A stretch of 64,000 nt of DNA from Salipiger mangrovisoli (GCF_015223355.1 NZ_JADFFK010000004.1:124001-188000); one strand, 5' to 3'; shown: positions 25,615 to 34,770, numbered from the stretch's first letter. Notes: generated by a model from the letters alone, not told the origin. Translations and numbers: made by a program.

Positions 25615-27303
25615 ATGGCTCATGACGGACAGGGTGGCATGGTGGAACAGGGTGTCCTGAGCGCCGATCTTCTGGCGCTCACCGGTGCTGCGCTGGATCC
25701 GGTCGGGCAGGTCTTTGAACGGGCCCGCGACTCGGTCCGCGCGCTGGTCGTGCAAGATGGCCGCGTCTCCGGAGATCTGGTCGAGCAGCATCAGTTTGCC
25801 GCGCACGGTCTTGCCTGGCTCGCCACCTACGCCGAATCGCTGCGCCAGATGCACGGCTGGGCCACGCGGCTCGCGGCGGCGGGCACCTTCGGCGAGATCG
25901 AACAGCTGATCCTGCAAATCGCTTTCGGAGAGTACCTCAGTCAAATTGCCGGCGGCATCCAGATGAACCAGGGCGAGATGGTACGCCTTACGGATCTCGG
26001 CCTGCCGCCCTCTGCCGCCGGGCCGCTTCGCGAGGGCGCCGCAGGAAGGCTCGCTGCCATCGGGAATTCTCAAGCCGCCCGCAGCCGCCTCGTTGAGCTG
26101 ATGGAGGAGCGCGCCGCCGAGATCACCGTGGGCCGCACCGGGCTTGGCGACGAGCTTGAGATGATCCGCGAGCAGTTCCGACGCTACGCCGTCGAAAAAG
26201 TCGAGCCGTTTGCCCACGACTGGCACCTCAAGGACGATTACATCCCGATGGAGGTGATCGAGGAACTGGCCGAGATGGGCGTCTTTGGCCTGACCATCCC
26301 CGAGGAATTCGGTGGGTTCGGCCTCAGCAAGGCTTCGATGTGTGTCGTCTCCGAGGAGCTCTCGCGCGGATATATCGGCGTGGGCAGCCTCGGCACCCGG
26401 TCGGAGATCGCCGCCGAGCTGATCCTCGCCGGCGGCACCGAGGAGCAGAAGGCGACATGGCTGCCGCAGATCGCCAGCGGCGAGAAGCTCCCGACGGCGG
26501 TCTTCACCGAGCCCAACACCGGATCGGACCTCGGCAGCCTGCGCACCCGCGCGGTGAAGGACGAGAACGGCGACTACGTAATCACCGGCAACAAGACCTG
26601 GATCACCCATGCCGCCCGCGCCCATGTGATGACCCTGCTCGCCCGCACCGATCCCGGCAGCAGCGACTACAAGGGCCTGTCGATGTTCCTCGCCGAGAAG
26701 ACCCCCGGCGACGACGAGACGCCCTTCCCCACCCCCGGCATGACCGGCGGCGAGATCGAGGTTCTCGGCTATCGCGGCATGAAGGAGTTCGAGCTCGGCT
26801 TCGACGGCTTCAAGGTGAAGGGCGAGAACCTGCTCGGCGGCGCGGAGGGCAAGGGCTTCAAGCAGCTCATGGAGACCTTCGAGAGCGCCCGCATCCAGAC
26901 CGCCGCCCGCGCCATCGGCGTGGCGCAATCGGCGCTCGACGTCGGCATGCGCTACGCGCAGGAGCGCAAGCAGTTCGGCAAGCCGCTGATCGCCTTCCCG
27001 CGCGTCTCGGGCAAGCTGGCGATGATGGCGGTCGAGATCATGATCGCCCGCCAGCTCACTTATTTCTCGGCCCGCGAGAAGGACGAGGGCATCCGTTGCG
27101 ATCTCGAGGCCGGGATGGCCAAGCTGCTCGGCGCGCGCGTCGCCTGGGCCAATGCCGACAACGCGCTGCAGATCCACGGCGGCAACGGCTTCGCGCTGGA
27201 GTACACGATCAGCCGCATCCTCTGCGACGCGCGCATCCTCAACATCTTCGAGGGGGCGGCGGAGATCCAGGCGCAGGTGATCGCGCGACGTCTGCTCGGC
27301 TGA
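25615..27303 (+). CDS. mcd: (2S)-methylsuccinyl-CoA dehydrogenase
   Basis: 562 residues: an acyl-CoA dehydrogenase with a roughly 150-residue helical N-terminal extension, the feature that separates Mcd of the ethylmalonyl-CoA pathway from ordinary acyl-CoA dehydrogenases (usually about 380). The FAD/acyl-CoA core is seen from about 170: LTIPEEFGGFGLS, TAVFTEPNTGSDLGSLRT, ITGNKTWITHAA, the arginine-rich YAQERKQFGKPL and closing QIHGGNGF...IFEGAAEIQ. It oxidises (2S)-methylsuccinyl-CoA to mesaconyl-CoA during C2 assimilation. A GAGGAG ribosome site precedes the ATG. The other pathway genes are not in the window. Confidence 0.9.
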   Translation: MAHDGQGGMVEQGVLSADLLALTGAALDPVGQVFERARDSVRALVVQDGRVSGDLVEQHQFAAHGLAWLATYAESLRQMHGWATRLAAAGTFGEIEQLILQIAFGEYLSQIAGGIQMNQGEMVRLTDLGLPPSAAGPLREGAAGRLAAIGNSQAARSRLVELMEERAAEITVGRTGLGDELEMIREQFRRYAVEKVEPFAHDWHLKDDYIPMEVIEELAEMGVFGLTIPEEFGGFGLSKASMCVVSEELSRGYIGVGSLGTRSEIAAELILAGGTEEQKATWLPQIASGEKLPTAVFTEPNTGSDLGSLRTRAVKDENGDYVITGNKTWITHAARAHVMTLLARTDPGSSDYKGLSMFLAEKTPGDDETPFPTPGMTGGEIEVLGYRGMKEFELGFDGFKVKGENLLGGAEGKGFKQLMETFESARIQTAARAIGVAQSALDVGMRYAQERKQFGKPLIAFPRVSGKLAMMAVEIMIARQLTYFSAREKDEGIRCDLEAGMAKLLGARVAWANADNALQIHGGNGFALEYTISRILCDARILNIFEGAAEIQAQVIARRLLG

Positions 27304-27325
27304 ACATCCTGCCTCCGATGCACAG

Positions 27326-27350
27326 GAAGGCCCCGCCCCGCGGGGCCTTC
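27326..27350 (+). terminator. Intrinsic terminator of mcd
   Basis: 10-bp stem GAAGGCCCCG / CGGGGCCTTC with a 5-base loop, 22 bases after the stop; the following tract is only TGCGTTCT, so strength is moderate. Confidence 0.75.
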
Positions 27351-27461
27351 TGCGTTCTGCGCGCCCTGCAATCCCGCTACTCTCCTCTTGCCTGATCTGG
27401 ATCAAGGCCGCGGTCCCGCCCGCGTGGTCATCAGGGCTCAGTCACATTCAAGGAGAGACAT

Positions 27462-27803
27462 ATGTCATTCAAGGAACAACTCTCGGACAAGCGCAAGGAA
27501 CTGCGCGAGTTGCGCAAGGCGATCCCCGAGACCTTCGCCGGCTTCGTCGCGATGGAACAGGCCGCCTCGGCCGACGCCGCGCTGGACCACAAGCAGAAGG
27601 AATACGTGGCGCTCGGCATCGGCATCGCGATCCGCTGCGACGCCTGCATCGTGAGCCACGTCAACGCGCTGGTCCGCCTCGGCGCCACCCGCGAGGAGAT
27701 CGCCGATGTCTCCGGCATGGCCGTGCAGATGGGCGGCGGCCCGGGCCTGATGTATGCCGCCAAGGCGCTCGCCGCCTACGACGAATTTACAGCCGAGAGC
27801 TAA
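27462..27803 (+). CDS. Carboxymuconolactone decarboxylase/AhpD-like protein
   Basis: 113 residues of the CMD/AhpD fold. The redox motif is present as IRCDACIVSHVNAL (CxxC plus the downstream histidine), indicating a peroxidase or disulfide-reductase activity of the AhpD type rather than a true decarboxylase. GGAGAG precedes the ATG. Downstream lies the EF-hand gene, 62 bases away. Confidence 0.87.
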   Translation: MSFKEQLSDKRKELRELRKAIPETFAGFVAMEQAASADAALDHKQKEYVALGIGIAIRCDACIVSHVNALVRLGATREEIADVSGMAVQMGGGPGLMYAAKALAAYDEFTAES

Positions 27804-27865
27804 TGCCGCGACGGAGGAGCGCGCGGGCTGCGTATCAGAGGGACACAGGCAAGAAAGGACGCCCC

Positions 27866-28120
27866 ATGAAGCCCCTCATCGCAGCAGCACTCGCCCTCGC
27901 GCTTTCCGCAACCGCCCTCGCGGCCCAGCCCCAGGGTGCCGCCGGAGCTGGCCGCGGCCCCGGCGACATGATCAAGCAGATGGATGCCAATGGCGACGGC
28001 AAGGTCACCAAGGCAGAATTCGATGCCAACTCCCGCGCCATGTTCACCCGCATGGATCGCAACGGCGACGGTGTGCTGAGCGGAAACGAACTGACCCCGC
28101 CGAAGCGCCCGGGGAGCTGA
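27866..28120 (+). CDS. Secreted EF-hand calcium-binding protein
   Basis: 84 residues: signal peptide (MKPLIAAALALALSATALAAQ) and two EF-hand loops, DANGDGKVTKAE and DRNGDGVLSGNE, each with all calcium-coordinating positions. Probably a periplasmic calcium buffer or sensor. The ATG at 27866 is fixed by the signal peptide and an AAAGGA site; the frame is open upstream to 27803 but that part has no leader character. Confidence 0.87.
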   Translation: MKPLIAAALALALSATALAAQPQGAAGAGRGPGDMIKQMDANGDGKVTKAEFDANSRAMFTRMDRNGDGVLSGNELTPPKRPGS

Positions 28121-28122
28121 GC

Positions 28123-28224
28123 GTGCCGCTGCGCGTGGGCGCGCCAGCCCAACGGCGCGGTCTCGGCTGGCGGGACATGATGCGCGTGCTGCGCATCGAG
28201 GTCCTGCGGTTCTGGCGAGGCTGA
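28123..28224 (+). CDS. Possible small basic peptide coupled to the EF-hand gene
   Basis: GTG at 28123, two bases after the EF-hand stop codon and with GGGAG seven bases upstream. It encodes 33 residues, arginine- and tryptophan-rich, ending VLRFWRG. A terminator hairpin follows 26 bases later. No homologue is recognised; it may be chance. Confidence 0.25.
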   Translation: MPLRVGAPAQRRGLGWRDMMRVLRIEVLRFWRG

Positions 28225-28250
28225 GGCGCGGCCCGACAACAGCAAATAAA

Positions 28251-28283
28251 AAGGCCCCGGCGGAACGATCCCGCCGGGGCCTT
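28251..28283. terminator. Bidirectional terminator between the EF-hand unit and pheT
   Basis: Perfect 13-bp stem (28251-28263 with 28271-28283) and 7-base loop. On the minus strand it is followed by TTTTTATTT, a good pheT terminator; on the plus strand the tail is TTGCTTTG. Confidence 0.9.
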
Positions 28284-28299
28284 TGCTTTGGACCAGAGG

Positions 28300-30696
28300 T
28301 CAGCCGCGCAGCGCGCCGCCGGTGGCCTTCTCGACCTTGGCAACGATCTTTGCCGCCACTTCCTCGATGTCCTTTTCCTTCAGCGTTGCGTCGCTCGGCT
28401 GCAGGCGCACGGTGATGGCGAGCGACTTCTTGCCCTCGCCGAGGCTGCCGCCGATGAACTCGTCGAACACCCGGACGTCCTCGATCAGCGCCTTGTCGGC
28501 CCCCGCCGCGGCGTTCACCAGATCGAGCGCGGCCACGTTCGCGTCCACCACGAAGGCGAAGTCCCGCTCGACGGCCTGCAGGTCGTTCAGCTTCAGCGCG
28601 GGGCGCGCCGAGCCGGTGCTGCGCGGCAGCGGGATGTCCTGCGGGTAGAGGGTGAAGGCCACGACCGGGCCCTTGACGTCCATCGCCTGCAGCACCTTGG
28701 GGTGCAGCTCGCCGAAGACGCCGAGCACCTTCTTCGGACCGAGGCAGAGTTTGCCGTGACGGCCCGGGTGCCACCACTCTTCGGCACCGCGCAGGATCTG
28801 CATCTTGGCGGGCGCGCCCATGGCCGCGAGGATCGCCTCGGCATCGGCCTTGGCGTCGAAGACATCGACGGGGCGCGCCGCGCCGTGCACGTCCTTGGGG
28901 CCGGTGCGGCCGACGAGGATGCCGGAGACCTGCGTCGCCTGCTCACCCGGCTCACCACCGGCAAAGGCCGGACCGCATTCGAAGAGCGCCATGTCGGCAA
29001 AGCCGCGCGCCTGGTTGCGTGCTGCCGCCTGCAAGAGGCCCGGCAGCAGCGAGGGGCGCATGTGGCTCATCTCGGAGCTGATCGGGTTGGCCAGCATGGT
29101 TGCATCGGTGCCGCCGCCAAAGAGCTCGGCCGCCGCCTTGTCGATGAAGCTGTAGGTCACGCACTCGTTGTAGCCGAGCTCCGCCGTGGTGCGCCGCGCG
29201 ACCTGCTCGCGCTTCTGCAGCGGCGAGAGGATCGGCTTCGGCACACCCGGCTGGGCGCGGCGCATCGGCTGGCCCTGCAGCTTGGTGAGCGAGGCCATGC
29301 GGGCAACCTCTTCCACCAGGTCCGCCTCGCCCATCACGTCGGGACGCCAGCTCGGCACATTGGCCATGTCGCCGTCGAAGGTGAAGCCGAGCGCGGTCAG
29401 CGTGGCGCGCTGTTCGTCCGCCGGGATTTCCATGCCGACGAGGCTGATCACCCGGTCGGTGTCGAGCCTGTAGGCGCGGCTGACGTCAGGGGTGGCACCC
29501 GCGACGATGACTTCCGAGGCCTCGCCGCCGGCGATCTCGAGGATCATCTTGGTGGCCGCCTCGATGCCCGGGGCCGCCGAGGCCGGGTCGATGCCGCGCT
29601 CGAAGCGGTAGCGGGCGTCGGAATTGATCTTCAGCGCGCGGCCCGTGTAGGCGGTGCGGACGGTCTGGAAGTAGGCCGCCTCGAGGAAGACGTCGACCGT
29701 CTCGTCAGAAACGCCCGTGGGCTCGCCACCCATGACGCCGCCAAGGCTTTCGACGGTATCCCCGGCCGAGATCACCACCATGCCCGGCTCGAGCGTGTAG
29801 GTGCGCTCGTCGAGCGCCTCGATGGTCTCGCCGCCCTTGGCGCGGTGCACGCGCAAATCGCCCGACACCTTGCCGGCGTCAAAGACGTGCAGCGGGCGGT
29901 TGCGGTCGAAGGTGAAGTAGTTGGTCACGTCGACGAGGAAGCTGATCGGGCGCAGGCCGATGGCCTTCAGCCGGTCCTGCAGCCATTGCGGCGACGGGCC
30001 GTTCTTCACGCCGCGGATGACGCGGCCGTAGAACACCGGGCAGTCGTCCAGCGTGTCTTCGTCGATGGTGACGTTGATCGGCGAGGCGAAGGCGCCGGGC
30101 ACGGTCACCTCGGGCAGCGCCTTCAGCGTGCCGAGCCCCCGCGCCGCGAGATCGCGGGCAATGCCATGCACGCCAAGCGCGTCGGGGCGGTTCGGGGTGA
30201 TGGCGATCTCGATCACCGGATCGACCTTGGCCGGATCATTGGCCGCCAGCCAGTCGATGAAGCGCTCGCCGACCTCGCCCGAGGGCAGCTCGATGATGCC
30301 GTCATGCTCTTCCGACAGCTCCATCTCGCGCTCGGAGCACATCATGCCGAAGCTCTCGATGCCGCGGATCTTGCCGACCTGGATGGTGGTGTCGATGCCG
30401 GGCACATAAGTGCCGGGCTTGGCCACGACCACGGTGATCCCCTCGCGCGCGTTGGGTGCGCCGCAGATGATCTGGCTCTCGCCCTCGTCGGTCATCACCG
30501 TGCAGACGCGCAGCTTGTCGGCGTCGGGGTGTTTCTCGGCCTTGAGGACCTTGCCGATGGTAAAGGCCGACAGGCGGTCGGCAGGGTTTTCCACCCCTTC
30601 GACTTCCAGCCCCAGATCGGTCAGTGCCTCGGTGATTTCCTCCACCGTGGCGGAGGTGTCGAGGTGGTCTTTCAACCAGGAAAGCGTGAATTTCAT
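28300..30696 (-). CDS. pheT: Phenylalanyl-tRNA synthetase beta subunit
   Basis: 798 residues, normal length. An N-terminal tRNA-binding OB-fold (about 40-150; AEKHPDADKLRVCTV), B3/B4 editing domain, B5 domain, catalytic-like core, and the C-terminal ferredoxin-fold anticodon-binding domain (about 705-797; VERDFAFVVD, SLAITVRLQPSDATLKEKDI). It partners with PheS in an alpha2-beta2 enzyme; pheS is not in the window (the upstream 200 bp hold only a repeat), so the usual pheST operon is split or interrupted here. Confidence 0.96.
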   Translation of the reverse strand: MKFTLSWLKDHLDTSATVEEITEALTDLGLEVEGVENPADRLSAFTIGKVLKAEKHPDADKLRVCTVMTDEGESQIICGAPNAREGITVVVAKPGTYVPGIDTTIQVGKIRGIESFGMMCSEREMELSEEHDGIIELPSGEVGERFIDWLAANDPAKVDPVIEIAITPNRPDALGVHGIARDLAARGLGTLKALPEVTVPGAFASPINVTIDEDTLDDCPVFYGRVIRGVKNGPSPQWLQDRLKAIGLRPISFLVDVTNYFTFDRNRPLHVFDAGKVSGDLRVHRAKGGETIEALDERTYTLEPGMVVISAGDTVESLGGVMGGEPTGVSDETVDVFLEAAYFQTVRTAYTGRALKINSDARYRFERGIDPASAAPGIEAATKMILEIAGGEASEVIVAGATPDVSRAYRLDTDRVISLVGMEIPADEQRATLTALGFTFDGDMANVPSWRPDVMGEADLVEEVARMASLTKLQGQPMRRAQPGVPKPILSPLQKREQVARRTTAELGYNECVTYSFIDKAAAELFGGGTDATMLANPISSEMSHMRPSLLPGLLQAAARNQARGFADMALFECGPAFAGGEPGEQATQVSGILVGRTGPKDVHGAARPVDVFDAKADAEAILAAMGAPAKMQILRGAEEWWHPGRHGKLCLGPKKVLGVFGELHPKVLQAMDVKGPVVAFTLYPQDIPLPRSTGSARPALKLNDLQAVERDFAFVVDANVAALDLVNAAAGADKALIEDVRVFDEFIGGSLGEGKKSLAITVRLQPSDATLKEKDIEEVAAKIVAKVEKATGGALRG

Positions 30697-30798
30697 CTCT
30701 CGGCCCGGCTTGGTTTCGCTTGGGTCCGGTCCTTAGCGGAATGAGGCGGGAGGGGAAAGGGGGTTGGCCCGGACGCCGGTTGCCCCATCGCGCAGGAA

Positions 30799-30858
30799 GG
30801 GGCGCTGCCCCTCTGCCCTGCGGGCATTCACCCCGGGATATTTGATCCTAGAAGAAGG
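30799..30858 (-). repeat. Structured intergenic repeat, copy 2
   Basis: About 60 bases, reverse orientation relative to copy 1 at 24626-24688: GGGGCGCTGCCCC palindrome, GCCCTGCGGGC hairpin, CCCCGGGATATTTGATC and CTAGAAGAAGG, in the same order when read on the minus strand. Confidence 0.7.
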
Positions 30859-30910
30859 CTGGAGGAGAGGGGGCCATGGCGGCGGCGCGCCACCATGGCG
30901 AGAGCATGGC

Positions 30911-31516
30911 TCAGAGCACCTTGCAGGCGTCTTCCATCTTGAGCCGCGGCAGCCGACCGAAGACCTTGGAAGGCTCGCCATAGCCGAGGTTGACCATGAA
31001 GTTCACCTTCCAGGTCGTGCCGGCGAGGAAGGTCTCCTCGATCAGCTTGGCGTCGAAGCCCGACATCGGGCCGCAATCGAGACCGAGCGCTCGGGCAGCG
31101 GTGATCAGGTAGCCGCCCTGCAGCGAGGAGTTGCGGAAGGCGGTCTCGCTGATCATCGCCTCGGAGCCGGTGAACCAGGGCTTGGCGTCGACATGCGGGA
31201 AGAGCTCGCCGAGCTTGTCGTAGAATGCCATGTCCTGGCAGACGATGACGGTGACCGGGGCCGCCATGGTCTTCTCGCGGTTGCCGCTCGACATGGCGGG
31301 GGCGAGCTTGTCCTTGGCGTCCTTGCTGCGGATGAAGACGAAGCGCGCCGGCGAGCAGTTGGCCGAGGTCGGGCCCATCTTCACCAGGTCGTAGAGCTGC
31401 GCGAGGATCTCCTCGGGGATGTCCTTGTCCTGCCAGGCGTTCTGGCTGCGCGCTTCGAGGAAGAGCGTGTCGAGCGCCGCGGCATCGAGCGCGCCGGTGG
31501 GGAGGAGGTCTTTCAT
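30911..31516 (-). CDS. RutE/HadB-type nitroreductase-fold (malonic semialdehyde reductase) protein
   Basis: 201-residue FMN-dependent nitroreductase-fold protein. Sequence character ([21 protein letters not shown]..., [32 protein letters not shown]) matches the RutE/HadB subfamily, which reduces malonic semialdehyde to 3-hydroxypropionate in pyrimidine degradation. Last gene of a three-gene minus-strand unit (66-residue protein, amidase, this), 19 bases after the amidase. Its occurrence a few kb from a rutA gene supports the RutE role; other aldehydes are possible. Confidence 0.82.
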   Translation of the reverse strand: MKDLLPTGALDAAALDTLFLEARSQNAWQDKDIPEEILAQLYDLVKMGPTSANCSPARFVFIRSKDAKDKLAPAMSSGNREKTMAAPVTVIVCQDMAFYDKLGELFPHVDAKPWFTGSEAMISETAFRNSSLQGGYLITAARALGLDCGPMSGFDAKLIEETFLAGTTWKVNFMVNLGYGEPSKVFGRLPRLKMEDACKVL

Positions 31517-31535
31517 GGATCGTGCCTTTCAGTCT

Positions 31536-32894
31536 TCAAGCGGGTTCGGCCAGGGCGGATTCCACCGGCTGGCGCGAGGTTTCCAGGGTTTGCGCGAGAT
31601 CGGCGATCAGGTCCTCCGAGCCGCGCGGCCCCATGATCTGGAGGCTGAGCGGGCCGTCCGAGGTCCAGGCCACCGGCAGCGAGAGCACCGGCAGGCCGAG
31701 GATCGAACCGGGGCGGGTGAAGCCGGTCATCCCCGAGATCATCCGGGCGATCTCGGTGCCCTCTGCATGGACCAGCGCCTCGGCCTGCGGGGCGACGTCG
31801 GCGAGGCCGGGCAGGATCACCAGGTCGGCGGCGCCGAAGATCTCCTCGGCGGTGCGCACCATGGCGATCTCGCGGATCTGCCGGGCGCGCAGGTAGGCCT
31901 GGGCCGAGATGCCCGCCGCCTGCGCGAGGCGGGCGCGCACCTGCGTGCCATAGGTCTCGGCACAGTCGCGCAGCCGGTCGGCATGGACCGTTGCGGCCTC
32001 GGCGATGGCGATGACATTGGCAGGCTCTGTGAGATCGGCGAAGAAGCCCATGTCGAGCGAGACGAGGTCGTGCCCCTGCCCCGCCAGCGCGCCGCGAGTC
32101 TCGGCCAGCGCCGCGCGCATGCGATCCGAGATGCCCTCGACAAATGCGCCGCGGTCAAAGGCGATGCGCAGCTTGCGCAGCGGTTCGCCCCGCGGGCGGA
32201 TCTTGCCGCCGGAGATCACCGACAGCACCCGCCGCGCACAGTCCACCGAGGCGGCGAGCGGGCCGAGGGTGTCCTGCGTCCAGCTCAGCGGCATGGCACC
32301 GGTGAGCGGCACCAGGCCAAGGCTCGGCTTGAACCCCACCACGCCATTGCAGGCCGCGGGCACGCGGATCGACCCGCCCGTGTCCGAACCGAGCGCCGCG
32401 GGCACCAGCCCCATGCCGACCGCAACGCCCGAGCCGCTCGACGACCCGCCGGGCACGCCGCCGGGAACCGCCGGGTTCTCGGGCATGCCGTAATGGTGGT
32501 TCTGCCCGGTCGGCCCCATGGCGAACTCCGACATCTGCAACCGACCGAAATCCACCGCCCCGGCGGCGTCGAGCCGCTCGAGCACCGGCGCGGTTGCCGT
32601 GGCGGTCTTGCGGGCCGAGGGATGCCCCCCGAAACCGACGGTCGCGCCCTTGCGGTCGAACATGTCCTTGTGCGCCATCGGGACGCCCGCGAGCGGTCCG
32701 AGCGGTGCCCCCTCGCGCCGCGCACGGTCGGACCGCTCGGCCTGCTCGTAGGCGCGCTCCCACTCCAGCCGCTGGAAGGGCGAGAGCGTGCCGCGGGCGG
32801 TGATGCGCGCTTGCATGTCCGAGAGCAGCGCGGTGGCGGTGGTCTCGCCCGTTTCGAGCCGGGCTTGCAGGGCGGCGATGGTGACCAGGCTCAT
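31536..32894 (-). CDS. Amidase-signature family hydrolase 1
   Basis: 452 residues. The Ser-cisSer-Lys triad is complete: K76 in AHKDMF, cis-Ser S152 in GGSSSGSG, nucleophile S175 in GSDTGGSIRVPA. Hydrolyses a carboxamide, carbamoyl or imide bond; the specific substrate is unknown (the family includes AtzE, GatA and indoleacetamide hydrolases). The start overlaps the stop of the small upstream gene (ATGA), showing translational coupling. Probably works on an intermediate of the neighbouring Rut-like pathway (inference). Confidence 0.9.
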   Translation of the reverse strand: MSLVTIAALQARLETGETTATALLSDMQARITARGTLSPFQRLEWERAYEQAERSDRARREGAPLGPLAGVPMAHKDMFDRKGATVGFGGHPSARKTATATAPVLERLDAAGAVDFGRLQMSEFAMGPTGQNHHYGMPENPAVPGGVPGGSSSGSGVAVGMGLVPAALGSDTGGSIRVPAACNGVVGFKPSLGLVPLTGAMPLSWTQDTLGPLAASVDCARRVLSVISGGKIRPRGEPLRKLRIAFDRGAFVEGISDRMRAALAETRGALAGQGHDLVSLDMGFFADLTEPANVIAIAEAATVHADRLRDCAETYGTQVRARLAQAAGISAQAYLRARQIREIAMVRTAEEIFGAADLVILPGLADVAPQAEALVHAEGTEIARMISGMTGFTRPGSILGLPVLSLPVAWTSDGPLSLQIMGPRGSEDLIADLAQTLETSRQPVESALAEPA

Positions 32895-33091
32895 GCGGCG
32901 CCCTCCGCGAAAGGATCGGTGGCCGCCAGCGCGCCGCAACGGCCGGAAGGGCGCAAGGGGCCGTCGCCGGCCAATGCGAGCAGCGGATTGGCGAAGATGC
33001 CGGCCTCGACGCGGGCGCGTTGATCCTGCGCGATGGCGCGTTCGCTGTCCGATGGGGCGCGCCCCAGCAGAGCGTTCAGCTCCTGTTCCAT
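32891..33091 (-). CDS. Small protein (66 residues) coupled to the amidase; possible accessory subunit
   Basis: 66 residues beginning MEQELNALLGRAPSDSERAIAQDQ; helical, charged N-half, then a proline/glycine-rich tail. No clear family. Its stop codon overlaps the amidase start codon (ATGA), and AAGGA precedes its own ATG. The arrangement resembles AtzG-AtzE and GatC-GatA, where a small helical protein is needed for amidase assembly; that role is an inference from gene order and size, not from motif matches. Confidence 0.65.
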   Translation of the reverse strand: MEQELNALLGRAPSDSERAIAQDQRARVEAGIFANPLLALAGDGPLRPSGRCGALAATDPFAEGAA

Positions 33092-33526
33092 GTGAGGGGT
33101 CCTTTCCCAGCCGCTCGGGCGCGGCTGTCCTGGCTTGTCTGCTTTGGGGATCGTGCTGATCGAGCCTGCGGCCAAGCACCAGAGTCGCGCGACCCAATCG
33201 GAGGCTCCACCGCCGATTTGCCCATCCGCTGATCGCCTGTGAGGGCAATTGGATGAGAAAACGGACCGCGTCTGCACGGCGATGCGCACACGCGGGGCCG
33301 GACCTGACACTGCTCGACCGAGGGATTTGCCGGGATTGAGGTGCTCATCTGCGTCTTTCGGGCAATGACCTTTCGCGCCGGGCACATGCCCGTACACGTG
33401 ATGATTGTCCGTACTTTTGCAAATTTATGTCAACGAGTCGCGCGAGGAATCTGACGGAACGACCGCGGCCGGACGCGAGATGCCCGCATTCTCATCGCGG
33501 GGACGCCTGCCCCTTGTGCACCTGAC
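33092..33526. promoter_or_regulatory. Gene-free region with a candidate GntR operator (site F)
   Basis: About 435 bases between the small-protein/amidase unit and the MFS gene. It contains TTGTCCGTACTT at 33405-33416, whose core GTCCGTAC fits the GT-N-CG-N-AC motif found at the two other promoters of the locus. It is over 300 bases upstream of the unit's first start codon, so either the leader is long or the site is fortuitous. No other gene or RNA is seen. Confidence 0.5.
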
Positions 33527-34765
33527 CTATGCGGGCAACACCTCGCGGGCCTGCGCCCGCATCTGACCCCAAGACAGCGCCGCACCGAGAAAGCCAACGC
33601 CCGAGAAGAGCGAGAAGCCAAGCCCGTAGTCCCCGACCAGCCCGTAGATGAAGGCGAAGCAGCTCGGAGCTAGGATCACCCCGACGAAGGTGTAGACGAG
33701 CAGCGCGCCGGTGTTGGCGCCGACCTTGCCCTTGGGCGCGCCACGCGCGGCGGCGGCCAGAAACACCCCGTTCCAGCCCGAGGCCACGCCGCCGAGACCG
33801 GCCAGCAGCGCCACTTGCAACGGTGCCGGGAAGGAGCCAAGCCAGAAGAGCGACAAGAGGATACTGCCGGCGAGCCCCCCGATCAGCGCCAGCGTCCGGA
33901 ATCCGCCGAGGTGATCCGCGGCCACCCCCAAGCCGATGCGCCCGGCCGCGCCGAGCATCTGCGAGGCGGCCGCCACGCGTCCCGCCGCCACCAGCGTCCA
34001 GCCCTGATCGACCGGCATCACGACGATGAAGGCCGTCGCGATGAGTTGCAGCGCCGAGTAGAGGCATCCGAGAATGGCCAAGGTGCGCGATCGCGGGTTC
34101 GACAGGATCGCCCGCTGTTCGCGCAGCATGCGCCGCCATATGCCCTCCAAGGCCGCGCCGCGGCGGATCGGTTCGGGCCGCCCGACCAGCAGCGAGCGCA
34201 GCAGCAGCCCCGCTGGCGGGACTGCCGCCAGAACGAGCGCGCTTTGCCATCCCAGCCCCAGCGCGACCGCAAGCGCCGGCAAAAGCACGTGGGCGACGAC
34301 CGCACCGAGCGGCATGCCACTTTGCTTGATCGAGAAGGCCAGGCTCTGGCGCGCCGGCGGCGTATGGCGGTGCAGGATGACCGAAGAGGCCGGGTTGTTC
34401 AGCCCGTAACCGACACCAAAGAGCAGCGAGACCAGCACCATGAGCACCGGTTGCCCGGTCGCGAGGACCAGAAGGCCGAGCACGAAGATCGCCAGTTCCA
34501 GCCGGATCACGCGCTCGGCGCGCAGCGTCTCGACCACCACCCCGGCAAACCCGGAGGCGAACATGCCCGAGAAATAGACAAGGCTGATCTGGTACCCGAT
34601 CCAATGCGCACCGATGCCGAGGCTCTCCGCCGCTTCCGGTGCCAGCGCCGTCAGCGCGAGGATGCTGCTCGTCGCGGCGATCTGCACCAGCGTCATGAGC
34701 GCCAGCGGCCTGATCCAAAGGTTCGGCGCAGTTGGGGCACCTTGGGTCGACAAGCTGTCGCTCAT
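33527..34765 (-). CDS. MFS transporter
   Basis: 412 residues, twelve predicted membrane segments, with the loop 2-3 region of the major facilitator superfamily (FASGFAGVVVETLRAERVIR) and GYGLNNPASSVILHRH in the N-half. CynX/NimT-like character is suggested by the compact size. Probably imports the substrate or exports a product of the adjacent Rut-like pathway (inference from the shared divergent promoter with the GntR gene). The start at 34765 avoids an unlikely 51-residue extension. Confidence 0.86.
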   Translation of the reverse strand: MSDSLSTQGAPTAPNLWIRPLALMTLVQIAATSSILALTALAPEAAESLGIGAHWIGYQISLVYFSGMFASGFAGVVVETLRAERVIRLELAIFVLGLLVLATGQPVLMVLVSLLFGVGYGLNNPASSVILHRHTPPARQSLAFSIKQSGMPLGAVVAHVLLPALAVALGLGWQSALVLAAVPPAGLLLRSLLVGRPEPIRRGAALEGIWRRMLREQRAILSNPRSRTLAILGCLYSALQLIATAFIVVMPVDQGWTLVAAGRVAAASQMLGAAGRIGLGVAADHLGGFRTLALIGGLAGSILLSLFWLGSFPAPLQVALLAGLGGVASGWNGVFLAAAARGAPKGKVGANTGALLVYTFVGVILAPSCFAFIYGLVGDYGLGFSLFSGVGFLGAALSWGQMRAQAREVLPA

Positions 34766-34770
34766 TCGCG

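Noticed and set aside
25480-27405. 641-codon open frame opposite mcd
   Set aside because: Antisense of a clearly recognised acyl-CoA dehydrogenase with no ribosome site or motifs.
28288-30744. 818-codon open frame opposite pheT
   Set aside because: It mirrors pheT with compositionally biased (His/Arg/Asp/Gly-rich) residues and no family motifs; such antisense frames are expected in GC-rich coding DNA.
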